A DNA stretch of 64,000 bases from a virus. Each line of letters begins with the position of its first letter. The first letter of the stretch is position 1. The stretch covers positions 1 through 64,000 of the IMG/VR virus record IMGVR_UViG_3300033995_001164; one strand, 5' to 3'. The notes under the pieces are model-generated. The model searched no databases. It saw only the letters and a list, made by a program, of their open reading frames with translations, and was not told the DNA's origin. The position numbers and the translations under genes were made by a program. This document shows positions 46,968-54,702 of this stretch, piece after piece.

Positions 46968-47612
46968 ATGGTAAACTATGTTGTTGTCTTGTTTAAAAAT
47001 AAGAAACGTAAAAAAATAATAAATAAGTTCGTAACCTTTTCACGAGCTAAACAATATTACGACAAATTATTAAAAGAATCAAATGATGTCATTTTTAATG
47101 TTGAAATTGAAAATGGTATGGACACCAGATATGAATTAGGTTTAATTGAGTTGAGCGATAATCAATTTATCCCTGTATATATGACTGACGAATATGGTAG
47201 AAGTTCTAAAGTTAAACTTGAAGAGGATGGGATGACATTATTTAATATTGGGTATTATAAAAAAGAAGAAAGGGTTTATGACTTAACTAAAAACAAAAAA
47301 ATAACTACTCAACAACTAATTAAAACTTATTTAAAAGGAGATGGGTTAAAAATGATATCAAGTCTCAATAATAAAATTATTATCCAAGAGGATGAGAAAA
47401 TTAACCTTTTCACTTTAAAATCGGAATTCGAATCGTTAAGATTTATCGATAGTCTTTCATCGTACTTTTTTAAAATAAAAAGAGGAGATTGTCTTTTTGT
47501 TAAAGACCACTCCTCCGCTCAAAGAAAATACCTTTTTAGTGTGTTAGAATCTTATGGTATTGATAAGAAAATATTATATCGAAAATTTACTTCTCCACTT
47601 CAGTCAAAATAA
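46968..47612 (+). CDS. Unknown protein
   Basis: A 214-residue protein starting MVNYVVVLFKNKKRKKIINK; the frame upstream overlaps dnaJ and is rejected. IENGMDTRYELGLIELSDNQ and KIKRGDCLFVKDHSS are notable strands. Own plus-strand gene between convergent and divergent minus-strand units. Function unknown. Confidence 0.6.
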   Translation: MVNYVVVLFKNKKRKKIINKFVTFSRAKQYYDKLLKESNDVIFNVEIENGMDTRYELGLIELSDNQFIPVYMTDEYGRSSKVKLEEDGMTLFNIGYYKKEERVYDLTKNKKITTQQLIKTYLKGDGLKMISSLNNKIIIQEDEKINLFTLKSEFESLRFIDSLSSYFFKIKRGDCLFVKDHSSAQRKYLFSVLESYGIDKKILYRKFTSPLQSK

Positions 47613-47817
47613 AATGGAATTCGGTTCCGGAAATGTCTAAGGAAAATTGTTTGTGATGCCTATCTATTTCTCTAAAATGATTAATTACGCTAGTGTACTC
47701 ACCGATTGGTAATTCAAAGACTATCGTCCCTTTCCCACTAAAAATAGATTGACATGACTCAGCAATTAACGCCAATTTTTCTAACTCCCCAAGAGCAATA
47801 TTTTTATTTTCGTCCAT
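47587..47817 (-). CDS. Small protein, unknown
   Basis: Seventy-six residues starting MDENKNIALGELEKLALIAE, with GTIVFELPIGEYTSV. Convergent overlap with the 46968 gene by 26 bases. It overlaps the upstream gene by 37 bases. No family recognised. Confidence 0.55.
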   Translation of the reverse strand: MDENKNIALGELEKLALIAESCQSIFSGKGTIVFELPIGEYTSVINHFREIDRHHKQFSLDISGTEFHFILTEVEK

Positions 47818-47975
47818 AATGTTATTTTTTTAGGTTGAGGAAACATATCCTCTTTCTTTATATTTTTAATCTCCCAAATAAGTCGTTTCTTACTATTTTC
47901 AAGTTGTCTATCGTCCTTCTTCTTCTCGCTCGTCAACCAATTCAATAGTTGTTGGCTCTTGTCCGTTTTGCTCAT
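47781..47975 (-). CDS. Small basic protein
   Basis: Sixty-four residues starting MSKTDKSQQLLNWLTSEKKK; the end (KEDMFPQPKKITLWTKIKIL) matches a small family I know from T4-like flavophages. Overlaps both neighbours. Unknown function. Confidence 0.55.
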   Translation of the reverse strand: MSKTDKSQQLLNWLTSEKKKDDRQLENSKKRLIWEIKNIKKEDMFPQPKKITLWTKIKILLLGS

Positions 47976-48366
47976 CTAAATCTAAATTTGGTGTGGTATC
48001 CGTTTCAAAATCAAAATAAAGATTTTGTAATTTATCCAAATCATTTTTCTCAAATGTTTGTTTTAATTGGTCAATTGTCTGTTTAAAAAGTTGTTCTTTC
48101 AACTCTCTTTCCTTGTTCAATTTAATTATTTTAGCAATTTTAATCAACATCGTTGAAATATCATTCTCATTAATCTGAGAAACAAAAGTTATTCCTTTTG
48201 AATTTTGGTTCTCAACATTAAATGAAATTGATTGCCCCTCTTCAATTATACTTTTAGGTAATGACCATTTAGTTGGAAATACCATGTCGAAACTCAAATA
48301 GTTCTCTAATTTTCTTATTGAATGTATGTATTGCACAAATGGCGCTAATTCTTTATAAAAACTCAT
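47908..48366 (-). CDS. Unknown protein
   Basis: A 152-residue protein starting MSFYKELAPFVQYIHSIRKL, with VFPTKWSLPKSIIEEGQSIS. Acidic C-terminus (LVDEREEEGR). It overlaps the next upstream gene by 4 bases. Style resembles T4-like structural accessory proteins; no firm match. Confidence 0.6.
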   Translation of the reverse strand: MSFYKELAPFVQYIHSIRKLENYLSFDMVFPTKWSLPKSIIEEGQSISFNVENQNSKGITFVSQINENDISTMLIKIAKIIKLNKERELKEQLFKQTIDQLKQTFEKNDLDKLQNLYFDFETDTTPNLDLDEQNGQEPTTIELVDEREEEGR

Positions 48367-48548
48367 TGTAATATGTATGTAATTAAATAACTTAATGATA
48401 ATCCAAGGAAAATAAGTTCCCTATTATTATAAACCAATAGTTTTGGTTCTGATGATAACAGGGCTCTTATAAACTTTGTGATGTTTTTTAACACCACCAA
48501 TATTGTAAACACAAATATAAAAAGATATATTGTTTCAATATTATGCAT
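48363..48548 (-). CDS. Small membrane protein
   Basis: Sixty-one residues with two hydrophobic spans (TIYLFIFVFTILVVLKNI and ELIFLGLSLSYLITYIL). Coupled to its neighbours by 4- and 8-base overlaps. Function unknown. Confidence 0.55.
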   Translation of the reverse strand: MHNIETIYLFIFVFTILVVLKNITKFIRALLSSEPKLLVYNNRELIFLGLSLSYLITYILQ

Positions 48549-48726
48549 TCACATCCCCTTTTTTACTATGTTCAAGTATCTCAATTCTAAATTCTTGAAG
48601 TAAGGTTTTTAATTCTTGAGCGGATTTTCTAGTTCTTGTACCAGCACTTTTATTTCCGTTATAGAATTTTGTCGCGTCTACTGATAATTGTTCTGTCAAC
48701 GCTTTGATTTTTTCTAATGTTTCCAT
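48541..48726 (-). CDS. Histone H1-like protein (Hc1 family)
   Basis: Sixty-one residues. KFYNGNKSAGTRTRKSAQEL is the NKxAGTRxRKxxxEL signature of the small H1-like proteins of Bacteroidetes, which bind and compact DNA. A phage copy could condense phage DNA, act in the virion or compete with the host nucleoid protein. Confidence 0.8.
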   Translation of the reverse strand: METLEKIKALTEQLSVDATKFYNGNKSAGTRTRKSAQELKTLLQEFRIEILEHSKKGDVNA

Positions 48727-48807
48727 TTTTAAAAAGTTATTTTGTTTATTGTTATAGAGGAATATTAAGTTTTTTTACTCTGGTGTAAATACCAATAAGG
48801 TTTTTTT

Positions 48808-49266
48808 TTAATCAACATACCTTTGGAGTATTTTATAAAATTCAGTTAATATATCTAAATCAGGTTTAACAAAAGTTTTATCAACATTAAAAATATCTAT
48901 TAAAAAAGTATCAATAGACTCTCGAACTTTTTTATCTGATTGATTATAAAAAGTGTCATGGAAAAAAGATATAAAATAGTCTCTATGTTCACCATACTCA
49001 TCAATTATAATATTTTCTTTACGAAAATCATCAATCATTTTAATCCAACACCATGCAAAATGATTTTCATTATCTTCTTTAGTTAAGATAATTTTAGTTT
49101 CACGGTGCTCATCTCCCATATAAGTCCCAACAATAATATAATTTAGTGATTTAAATATGTCACCATATAATTCGATTTTTTCATAATACATATTATGTAT
49201 ATTAAACCAAATTATTATTTCGTCTTTTGGTATTGTCTTGGTCATATAATTAAAAAAATTCTCCAT
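48808..49266 (-). CDS. Conserved large-flavophage protein
   Basis: A 152-residue protein starting MENFFNYMTKTIPKDE; Met at 49245 (MTKTIPKDEIIIWFNIHNMY) is an alternative and perhaps better start. HFAWCWIKMIDDFRKENIII and EHRDYFISFFHDTFY are characteristic. I recall related proteins in T4-like flavophages, function unknown. Confidence 0.65.
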   Translation of the reverse strand: MENFFNYMTKTIPKDEIIIWFNIHNMYYEKIELYGDIFKSLNYIIVGTYMGDEHRETKIILTKEDNENHFAWCWIKMIDDFRKENIIIDEYGEHRDYFISFFHDTFYNQSDKKVRESIDTFLIDIFNVDKTFVKPDLDILTEFYKILQRYVD

Positions 49267-49281
49267 AGAGGTCATCTATGG
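49261..49281. other. Hairpin at gene start
   Basis: CTCCATAGA pairs with TCTATGGAG around a 3-base loop, overlapping the possible start of the 48808 gene. No T-run, so it may affect translation rather than termination. Confidence 0.4.
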
Positions 49282-49314
49282 AGAATATAGTATAATCATT
49301 CGAAATGTGAATTT

Positions 49315-50442
49315 TTATTGTGTTTTTCTATTGTACCCGATTAAGTTTTTCATCTTAGCCATCTCTTCAGAAACAATTTTGTCTTTTTTGTTTTCAGTTG
49401 ATTCGAGTTTGTTTAAAATACTATTAGCCTTAGCAACTGAACCTTTTTTTGAACTTAACGAACCACTTTCAGTTTTTTCACCAGCAACATCTACAGGTTG
49501 TGGCACTCTTTTATACGAACCGTTCATTTGTTCCGCCCCATATAAGTTTTCATCATAGTTCTTTTTAAATCTATCCCCAACTTTACTTTTAGTAACATTA
49601 CCCAAAGCCTTACCATCTTTATCTGTTACAGCGTTTCCAGTTGTTGAGTCACCCTTAAGGTATTTATCTATCTTTTCATCATCCGGTTTAATTTCATCAT
49701 AAACAAGATTTGTCATACCAGGATATGAAAACGCTTCAATATATTCTTCAACCGCATCCGATGGATTATATTTCATAACCTTTTCATCTTTGTCAATATC
49801 ATAATTACTTCGTGGGAAATCTTCAGGATTCTCATTGTAATCCGCTTTAGTCATATCTTTAAGATATTCTTTCATCTTTTTAACAACTTCCTTTGTGTGG
49901 TCATCATTTACCTTTTTATTTTGTGTTAAAACTCTATCAGTGTCTTTTAATCCTTGAGGTGTTTTTTTACTAATATTTTCTTTCTCATCAATATCCTTAA
50001 CTTTCTGTTCCATTACTATTTTTTCAATCATATCTATTAACTCATTTTCAGTTAATTTCAACGACCCTTTATTTTCTTTAACCGAATATTTTTTACCGTC
50101 AACTTCAAAAGAATCTTTACCGCTTTTCTTTGCATCTGCCAAAGCCCCTGAAAAAGCGTTTCCTTCTTCTGTTTCTTGTTCTCCCATACCGTATTTACCA
50201 CCATATTTCTTACTAACTTCAGATTCCTTAGTTTTTCTAAGTTTTTTAAAATCAGCCCCTGTTATTTTACCTTTTGGTTTTGCAACATCAAGTTTCTTTT
50301 GACCACCTTTAAGACCTTCTCCCATTTCAATTTCAGTCCATTCCCCACTCATCTCTTGGGTGATTTGTTTAACTTTACTTTCAATTTCCTCATTAAGTAC
50401 TTTTGAAACTAACTTATCAATATGATTTTTAAAATTATCCAT
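49315..50442 (-). CDS. Prohead core / internal protein candidate
   Basis: A 375-residue charged protein. The start MDNFKNHIDKLVSKVLNEEI contains VLNE-E, a prohead-protease-like site; a second is LKLTENELIDMIEKIVMEQK near residue 133. The rest is a lysine/glutamate-rich, low-complexity chain typical of scaffolds or internal proteins, ending MKNLIGYNRKTQ, similar to ends I recall in marine T4-like structural proteins. Part of a likely head-assembly run with 50469 and 51523. Confidence 0.6.
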   Translation of the reverse strand: MDNFKNHIDKLVSKVLNEEIESKVKQITQEMSGEWTEIEMGEGLKGGQKKLDVAKPKGKITGADFKKLRKTKESEVSKKYGGKYGMGEQETEEGNAFSGALADAKKSGKDSFEVDGKKYSVKENKGSLKLTENELIDMIEKIVMEQKVKDIDEKENISKKTPQGLKDTDRVLTQNKKVNDDHTKEVVKKMKEYLKDMTKADYNENPEDFPRSNYDIDKDEKVMKYNPSDAVEEYIEAFSYPGMTNLVYDEIKPDDEKIDKYLKGDSTTGNAVTDKDGKALGNVTKSKVGDRFKKNYDENLYGAEQMNGSYKRVPQPVDVAGEKTESGSLSSKKGSVAKANSILNKLESTENKKDKIVSEEMAKMKNLIGYNRKTQ

Positions 50443-50468
50443 TCGTGTATTTTATTTAATAAATATCT

Positions 50469-51530
50469 TTATTTGTGTCTTTTATTAACTTTTTCGTATT
50501 CGTGTTCCAAAATAGTTATAATAATGTTTTCATTAACCCCCATTTTACTTGCAACTTGTTTGATAGCCTCTTTAACTGATTCATTTTTAGTTATTTTAAG
50601 TGCGTTGATATCCCCTTGGTTACAATATGGGAACTTAGTACACTTTTTCTTAACTTTAACAAAACCCCCACCAGGTATTTGAGTCTTTCTACTTGGTCCC
50701 CAATCTTTTTTCTTAGTCGATTTTGCCCACATAGCGGGACTCTCATAACCACCACTTGAACCTGAACCTGTCGCTTCTGTTGCTTCGACCTTTTCAATTT
50801 GTTCTTTAACATTGATTGACTCATCATAATGAGTCATGGTTGGTTTGTTACCTTTACCAATTTTTGGGTTTTTTCTCTCCGCTCTTCTTTTTTGTTGAGT
50901 CATTTTTTCTTTCTCATCTTTATCATAGGATGATACGACTTTTGGAGTATCTTTGGATACTTTTTTAGATGGTCTACATTTAGGGTATGACTTACCGTCA
51001 GCATCTTTTCTCCCACAAGGAGGATGTTTACCATCAACTTTTTTACTAACATCAACCCATTTTTCTTTAAACCATCGCCCAAGGTCCTCAGTAACTCCTT
51101 TTTTCTCAGAATTACTTTTCTTAATATATTCATCAGAAAACCCAATAGGGCTTATACGTCCATTTGGAGATTCCTTTGTTTCAACTTTATCTAAATTAGG
51201 TTCTTCCCCAGAAAACATTGGAGCTGAATAAGCCCCTGATGAGCCTGAGCCAGTAGCTTCATTAGGTTCCCCTTTAGATTTAGCCCTTTCTTTTTTTTGT
51301 TCTTGGTCAACCTTAGTACCTTTCATGAGTTGTTTTCTTAATAAAGGTATCATATCTTGAATGTCTAAATATTTTGTTTCTTTTTCTCCTTCATCGTCAT
51401 TCTCTTTGAATGATTGTTTGTATTTTGTTATATCTTTCATTGTATCACTATTTAATGACATCCCCGGACTGGTATAGGCCTTTTCCAAACTTTTTTTAAA
51501 TAAATTAGCTGATGAATCCATGTTACGCAT
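50469..51530 (-). CDS. Virion/core protein with repeated EATGSGSSG modules
   Basis: A 353-residue protein. Two copies of EATGSGSSGxY (residues ~92 and ~253) are each followed by a P-x(2)-(F/W) word (SAPMF, ESPAMW). Between them WFKEKWVDVSKKVDGKHPPC and RKDADGKSYPKCRPS match a DUF5872-like motif common in marine T4-like phages. Low-complexity, highly charged. Likely a head core protein. Confidence 0.65.
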   Translation of the reverse strand: MRNMDSSANLFKKSLEKAYTSPGMSLNSDTMKDITKYKQSFKENDDEGEKETKYLDIQDMIPLLRKQLMKGTKVDQEQKKERAKSKGEPNEATGSGSSGAYSAPMFSGEEPNLDKVETKESPNGRISPIGFSDEYIKKSNSEKKGVTEDLGRWFKEKWVDVSKKVDGKHPPCGRKDADGKSYPKCRPSKKVSKDTPKVVSSYDKDEKEKMTQQKRRAERKNPKIGKGNKPTMTHYDESINVKEQIEKVEATEATGSGSSGGYESPAMWAKSTKKKDWGPSRKTQIPGGGFVKVKKKCTKFPYCNQGDINALKITKNESVKEAIKQVASKMGVNENIIITILEHEYEKVNKRHK

Positions 51531-51768
51531 TTTTTAATCTTGGTTCCCAATAACTTCTATTCATCCACATAAATTGATAGAACTCACGGAACATTCTTAA
51601 TGTGATGTCTTTAACATCACCTTCGAGCTTTCCTCGTTTTATTTCTCGACCAATTCTATCCAACAATTTGTCCTCAAATTGTTTTAAAGTACTATTACCC
51701 ATAAAGTCTCTAATTTCTTTACGAATCATTGTCTCAATTTCTTTCTTATCCGTGGTTGTTAACGCCAT
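51523..51768 (-). CDS. Conserved small structural-region protein
   Basis: Eighty-one residues starting MALTTTDKKEIETMIRKEIR and ending NRSYWEPRLKNA. The closing FxQFMWxxRxYWEPRLKN block recurs in T4-like flavophages next to head genes. Function unknown. Confidence 0.65.
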   Translation of the reverse strand: MALTTTDKKEIETMIRKEIRDFMGNSTLKQFEDKLLDRIGREIKRGKLEGDVKDITLRMFREFYQFMWMNRSYWEPRLKNA

Positions 51769-51770
51769 AA

Positions 51771-52175
51771 TTATTTAACTATTATTAGATATGTTGTTGT
51801 TATAACTCCAAGAAAAGTCCCAACTTTCCATAAGAAAGTTTTATTTCTCTGGCCTTTAAGTTCTTTATGTAAACTATTTGTTAATTCTTCAGACACTTTT
51901 AATTGTTCGTCTTTTTTACCTAACATAAAATTATTATTCTTATCTTTCTCTTCAAGAAAAACAATATGAGAATCTTTTTCTTTTTCTCTTTCTTCCGTTT
52001 TGATTAATTTTTTTTGAGTTTCTTTCAACTCCAACTGACATCCATCACCTTTAATAATATCTTTTATTGCTAATTTAGCAACCGGAACTTTTAACCTAAC
52101 CTTAGTCGTATCTGTTTGTGAAAAACTGCTCAAGCTCGTTAGTAGTAAGAGTGTCAACACTATTAACTTTTTCAT
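51771..52175 (-). CDS. Exported coiled-coil protein, spanin-like
   Basis: A 134-residue protein. MKKLIVLTLLLLTSLSSFSQ is a signal peptide without a lipobox Cys. A charged coiled coil (ELKETQKKLIKTEEREKEKD) and a C-terminal membrane span (WKVGTFLGVITTTYLIIVK) follow. It overlaps the next gene by 74 bases in another frame, as Rz/Rz1 pairs do. With the amidase nearby, a role in lysis is likely. Confidence 0.6.
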   Translation of the reverse strand: MKKLIVLTLLLLTSLSSFSQTDTTKVRLKVPVAKLAIKDIIKGDGCQLELKETQKKLIKTEEREKEKDSHIVFLEEKDKNNNFMLGKKDEQLKVSEELTNSLHKELKGQRNKTFLWKVGTFLGVITTTYLIIVK

Positions 52176-52449
52176 TCGTTTGTTTTTTAATTATTGTTAT
52201 GTTATTATCTATTTGGTGAATTTCTTTTGTAATTTTAAACACGTTACCTTTTACCGAATCAATTTTAATATCAATTCCTTTATTAACCGCCTTAGCAGAA
52301 TCAACATCCTTTTGGATTGATTCAATCTGTTTTTTGTATAATTTAACATCTGTTTTAACACCATTAGTTGTCAAAATATTCCATCCCGCCAACACAATAA
52401 CGATAATTAATAATATATTTTGCTTGTTATTACTTACAATATCTTTCAT
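52102..52449 (-). CDS. i-spanin-like membrane coiled-coil protein
   Basis: A 115-residue protein. One N-terminal span (ILLIIVIVLAGWNIL) is followed by a long periplasmic coiled coil (KKQIESIQKDVDSAKAVN). This is the layout of an Rz-type inner-membrane spanin. The 74-base overlap with 51771 and the position next to the endolysin support it. Confidence 0.55.
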   Translation of the reverse strand: MKDIVSNNKQNILLIIVIVLAGWNILTTNGVKTDVKLYKKQIESIQKDVDSAKAVNKGIDIKIDSVKGNVFKITKEIHQIDNNITIIKKQTNEKVNSVDTLTTNELEQFFTNRYD

Positions 52450-53024
52450 TATTCAGGTGATTCTGATGTTTTCTTTCTATTAGACAAAACTCTACCCCAT
52501 TTAGATTTGAATTTTTGGTAATATTGTTGAAGTTTATTAATTGTATCTATGAAGTCTTTATCTAATTTAATCATTTGACCATTAATATACACCCCACTAT
52601 CTTCACCAATTGTAAAAATAAAGTCAATATCTTCATCAATTAATTTACCGGACCATTCAACATTAATAGGATAAACATTCAAAGTATTAAAATCTACAAG
52701 TCCGGATACTTCATCAAGAAATTCATCCATAGTTTCTTGAAACGCCAATTTCTCATCAGTAGTTATATCTAATTCACTTCGGTCTTTCCCGTGAAGAGCC
52801 AATATCCCTCCTGATATTCTATATTTCTGTTGTTTATCTCTTGGTGACGATATTTCATCACCTATTTCAACTCCATTGTCCGCAGTTTCATATTCTTGGT
52901 CTTGTTGAAGACGTGATTCCACATCTTTCGCAACATTTATTTGTCCGCCCTGTTCTATAATCATTCTTGATTTTTGTAACAGAGATTTCATTTCATCGTA
53001 TCTTTCGTTAATTAAATTGCTCAT
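52449..53024 (-). CDS. Large-flavophage conserved protein
   Basis: A 191-residue protein starting MSNLINERYDEMKSLLQKSR, with MIIEQGGQINVAKDVE (a possible IIE site) and a soluble acidic domain (IDFIFTIGEDSGVYINGQMI). It overlaps the amidase gene by 17 bases. Possibly structural. Function unknown. Confidence 0.55.
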   Translation of the reverse strand: MSNLINERYDEMKSLLQKSRMIIEQGGQINVAKDVESRLQQDQEYETADNGVEIGDEISSPRDKQQKYRISGGILALHGKDRSELDITTDEKLAFQETMDEFLDEVSGLVDFNTLNVYPINVEWSGKLIDEDIDFIFTIGEDSGVYINGQMIKLDKDFIDTINKLQQYYQKFKSKWGRVLSNRKKTSESPE

Positions 53025-53613
53025 TTTCTAAATGTTTTATAAAGGTTTCAAAATTGAATGATGGATTTAAATCCGTATAGGTTGAGTCATAATTACTCTT
53101 ACTTACAATTCCCTCGTAGTTAGACACCCCTTCGAACCGGGTATTGTGACCAACACATCTTTTTTCAATGTTAAGGGATTCTGACAAATGTTTACATAAC
53201 TCAGCAGTCATTTCTATCTGAATCGGTGTATATGGTTGCCAAAAAAAGAAATCTCTCCATTTTTTTTCAAACGCTTTCTCATTATAAATACTTCCTTTCC
53301 AGTTAATATAATAGTTTGTTAATGGTTTCTTTTCTAACCAACCTAAATTTTCCAAACAGATAATAATTGAGTTCTTATTAATTTGTTCATTATTGGTATA
53401 GTTTGAATAGGTATTGTCGGGTAATAGTTGTAGTATCTCACCCTTTCTAGTTAAAACATAATTCGGTATTTTATCATAATGACCATTATACCTATGTTTA
53501 AGGGAGGTTAAATATTCTTGAACCTCCCTCGTAGTATGACACAGGATTATTTGTTTTTTCCTTTTTTGTTTACCTTTTGGTATAAAATTTCCAAATTGGA
53601 TTATGTTAGGCAT
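53008..53613 (-). CDS. N-acetylmuramoyl-L-alanine amidase (endolysin)
   Basis: A 201-residue protein of the Amidase_2/PGRP type. IILCHTTREV supplies the first His, CVGHNTRFEG the second zinc His, and DLNPSFNFETF the closing motif (usually DPG.F). YVLTRKGEILQLLPD is the conserved beta hairpin. It cuts peptidoglycan for host lysis. No signal peptide, so a holin is needed. Next to membrane coiled-coil proteins. Confidence 0.8.
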   Translation of the reverse strand: MPNIIQFGNFIPKGKQKRKKQIILCHTTREVQEYLTSLKHRYNGHYDKIPNYVLTRKGEILQLLPDNTYSNYTNNEQINKNSIIICLENLGWLEKKPLTNYYINWKGSIYNEKAFEKKWRDFFFWQPYTPIQIEMTAELCKHLSESLNIEKRCVGHNTRFEGVSNYEGIVSKSNYDSTYTDLNPSFNFETFIKHLENEQFN

Positions 53614-54349
53614 CCCTTCTTAAATAACTTAATCTTTTAATTTCATTAGTTGGAATCTCCCCTACTTCAAAAAGAGACGAATTATCAGAATCATTATTCC
53701 CAATTGGTCCTTCTTCAAGAACTCCAAATTTTTGTTCATTTAATTTTATTAACTCAATTTCCAATTTCTCCAATTCTTCTATGGTTGGAGTATATTTTTC
53801 TTTATCAAACTCAGCCTCTTGTTTACCAATGACAGTACTTAACTCCTCAATATTAATTTCTTTTGGGGGGTGAACTTCTTTTTTTTTATCTTCTTCTTCA
53901 AATTTTACTAACATATGTAAAAAAGACAATGAGATTATTGGGAGCATTCCCCCGGAAAATAATGATAAGAATCTTTTATGACCAAGAGGGTCTCCTGATT
54001 CAACACCCAAGAAACTTACAATAGGGTCAACTAAATCCATCCAATCTTTAAAAGATTGAGAGTCAACATTAATATATTGATAAGCGAAGAAAATATTACC
54101 AATAAATTGAATTAAGGTCACAATTCCAAATGGGAAATAAACTTTTTTACCCATCTGTGCAGATATTGCTGCAAGAGCGGACAACGCAGCAATCTCAATA
54201 CCAACAGATAAATAAATTGCCCAACTAAAAGGGTTCGATAAACCATACCACGAAGTAACATGTGATATTGAAACGAATGCGACTGTTAGTATCGGTACTA
54301 AGAACGCAACATAAATTATCGATTTAAAATTTTTTTGAAACCAATTCAT
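53606..54349 (-). CDS. Four-span membrane protein, holin candidate
   Basis: A 247-residue protein. Spans: SIIYVAFLVPILTVAFVSI, FSWAIYLSVGIEIAALSALA, FGIVTLIQFIGNIFFAYQY, LFSGGMLPIISLSFLHMLV. A long acidic cytoplasmic tail (KEINIEELSTVIGKQEAEFD) follows. It overlaps the endolysin gene by 8 bases. Larger than classic holins, so this role is only a guess. Confidence 0.55.
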   Translation of the reverse strand: MNWFQKNFKSIIYVAFLVPILTVAFVSISHVTSWYGLSNPFSWAIYLSVGIEIAALSALAAISAQMGKKVYFPFGIVTLIQFIGNIFFAYQYINVDSQSFKDWMDLVDPIVSFLGVESGDPLGHKRFLSLFSGGMLPIISLSFLHMLVKFEEEDKKKEVHPPKEINIEELSTVIGKQEAEFDKEKYTPTIEELEKLEIELIKLNEQKFGVLEEGPIGNNDSDNSSLFEVGEIPTNEIKRLSYLRRDA

Positions 54350-54633
54350 TATTTGTTTGTTTTTAGTTTTTTTATCTCTTCCTCGATTTGAGTTTGTCTT
54401 TGAACGTCCAGCAGTTTTCGGTCAGTTGCTTGAATCATTCTCTTTTCAGCTTCTAATCCCATAAGTTTTAATTCAATGTTTAATTCTTTTTTAGTGTAAG
54501 TAGAATCATTAATAGTTTCAACTTCTTTTCTTAGTTTAGATAATTCTCTTGAGTCTCCACATCCTTTAAAGAAGGTTAGAAGTGTAATTACTAACACAAT
54601 AACAATGAAGTTTTTTTGAATGAAATTTTTCAT
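54349..54633 (-). CDS. Membrane-anchored coiled-coil protein
   Basis: Ninety-four residues. One span (FIVIVLVITLLTFFKGCGDS; the Cys could be a lipobox) and a coiled coil (RKEVETINDSTYTKKELNIE). Stop overlaps the start of the membrane protein by one base. It may be an o-spanin or another lysis protein. Confidence 0.5.
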   Translation of the reverse strand: MKNFIQKNFIVIVLVITLLTFFKGCGDSRELSKLRKEVETINDSTYTKKELNIELKLMGLEAEKRMIQATDRKLLDVQRQTQIEEEIKKLKTNK

Positions 54634-54663
54634 AAGTATGTTTTTTTTTATTTATCTTTAAAT

Positions 54664-54693
54664 ATAAAAGGTGTATCATATAAATACACCCTT
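54664..54693 (-). terminator. Possible terminator
   Basis: AAAGGTGTAT and ATACACCCTTT arms around a 7-base loop after the sigma factor gene. Minus-strand T-run is short. Confidence 0.5.
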
Positions 54694-54702
54694 TAATTTA
54701 TT

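Noticed and set aside
51771-52449. Treating one of the two overlapping coiled-coil genes as a shadow.
   Set aside because: Both have coherent membrane signals and coiled coils, and such overlap is typical of spanin pairs, so both are kept.
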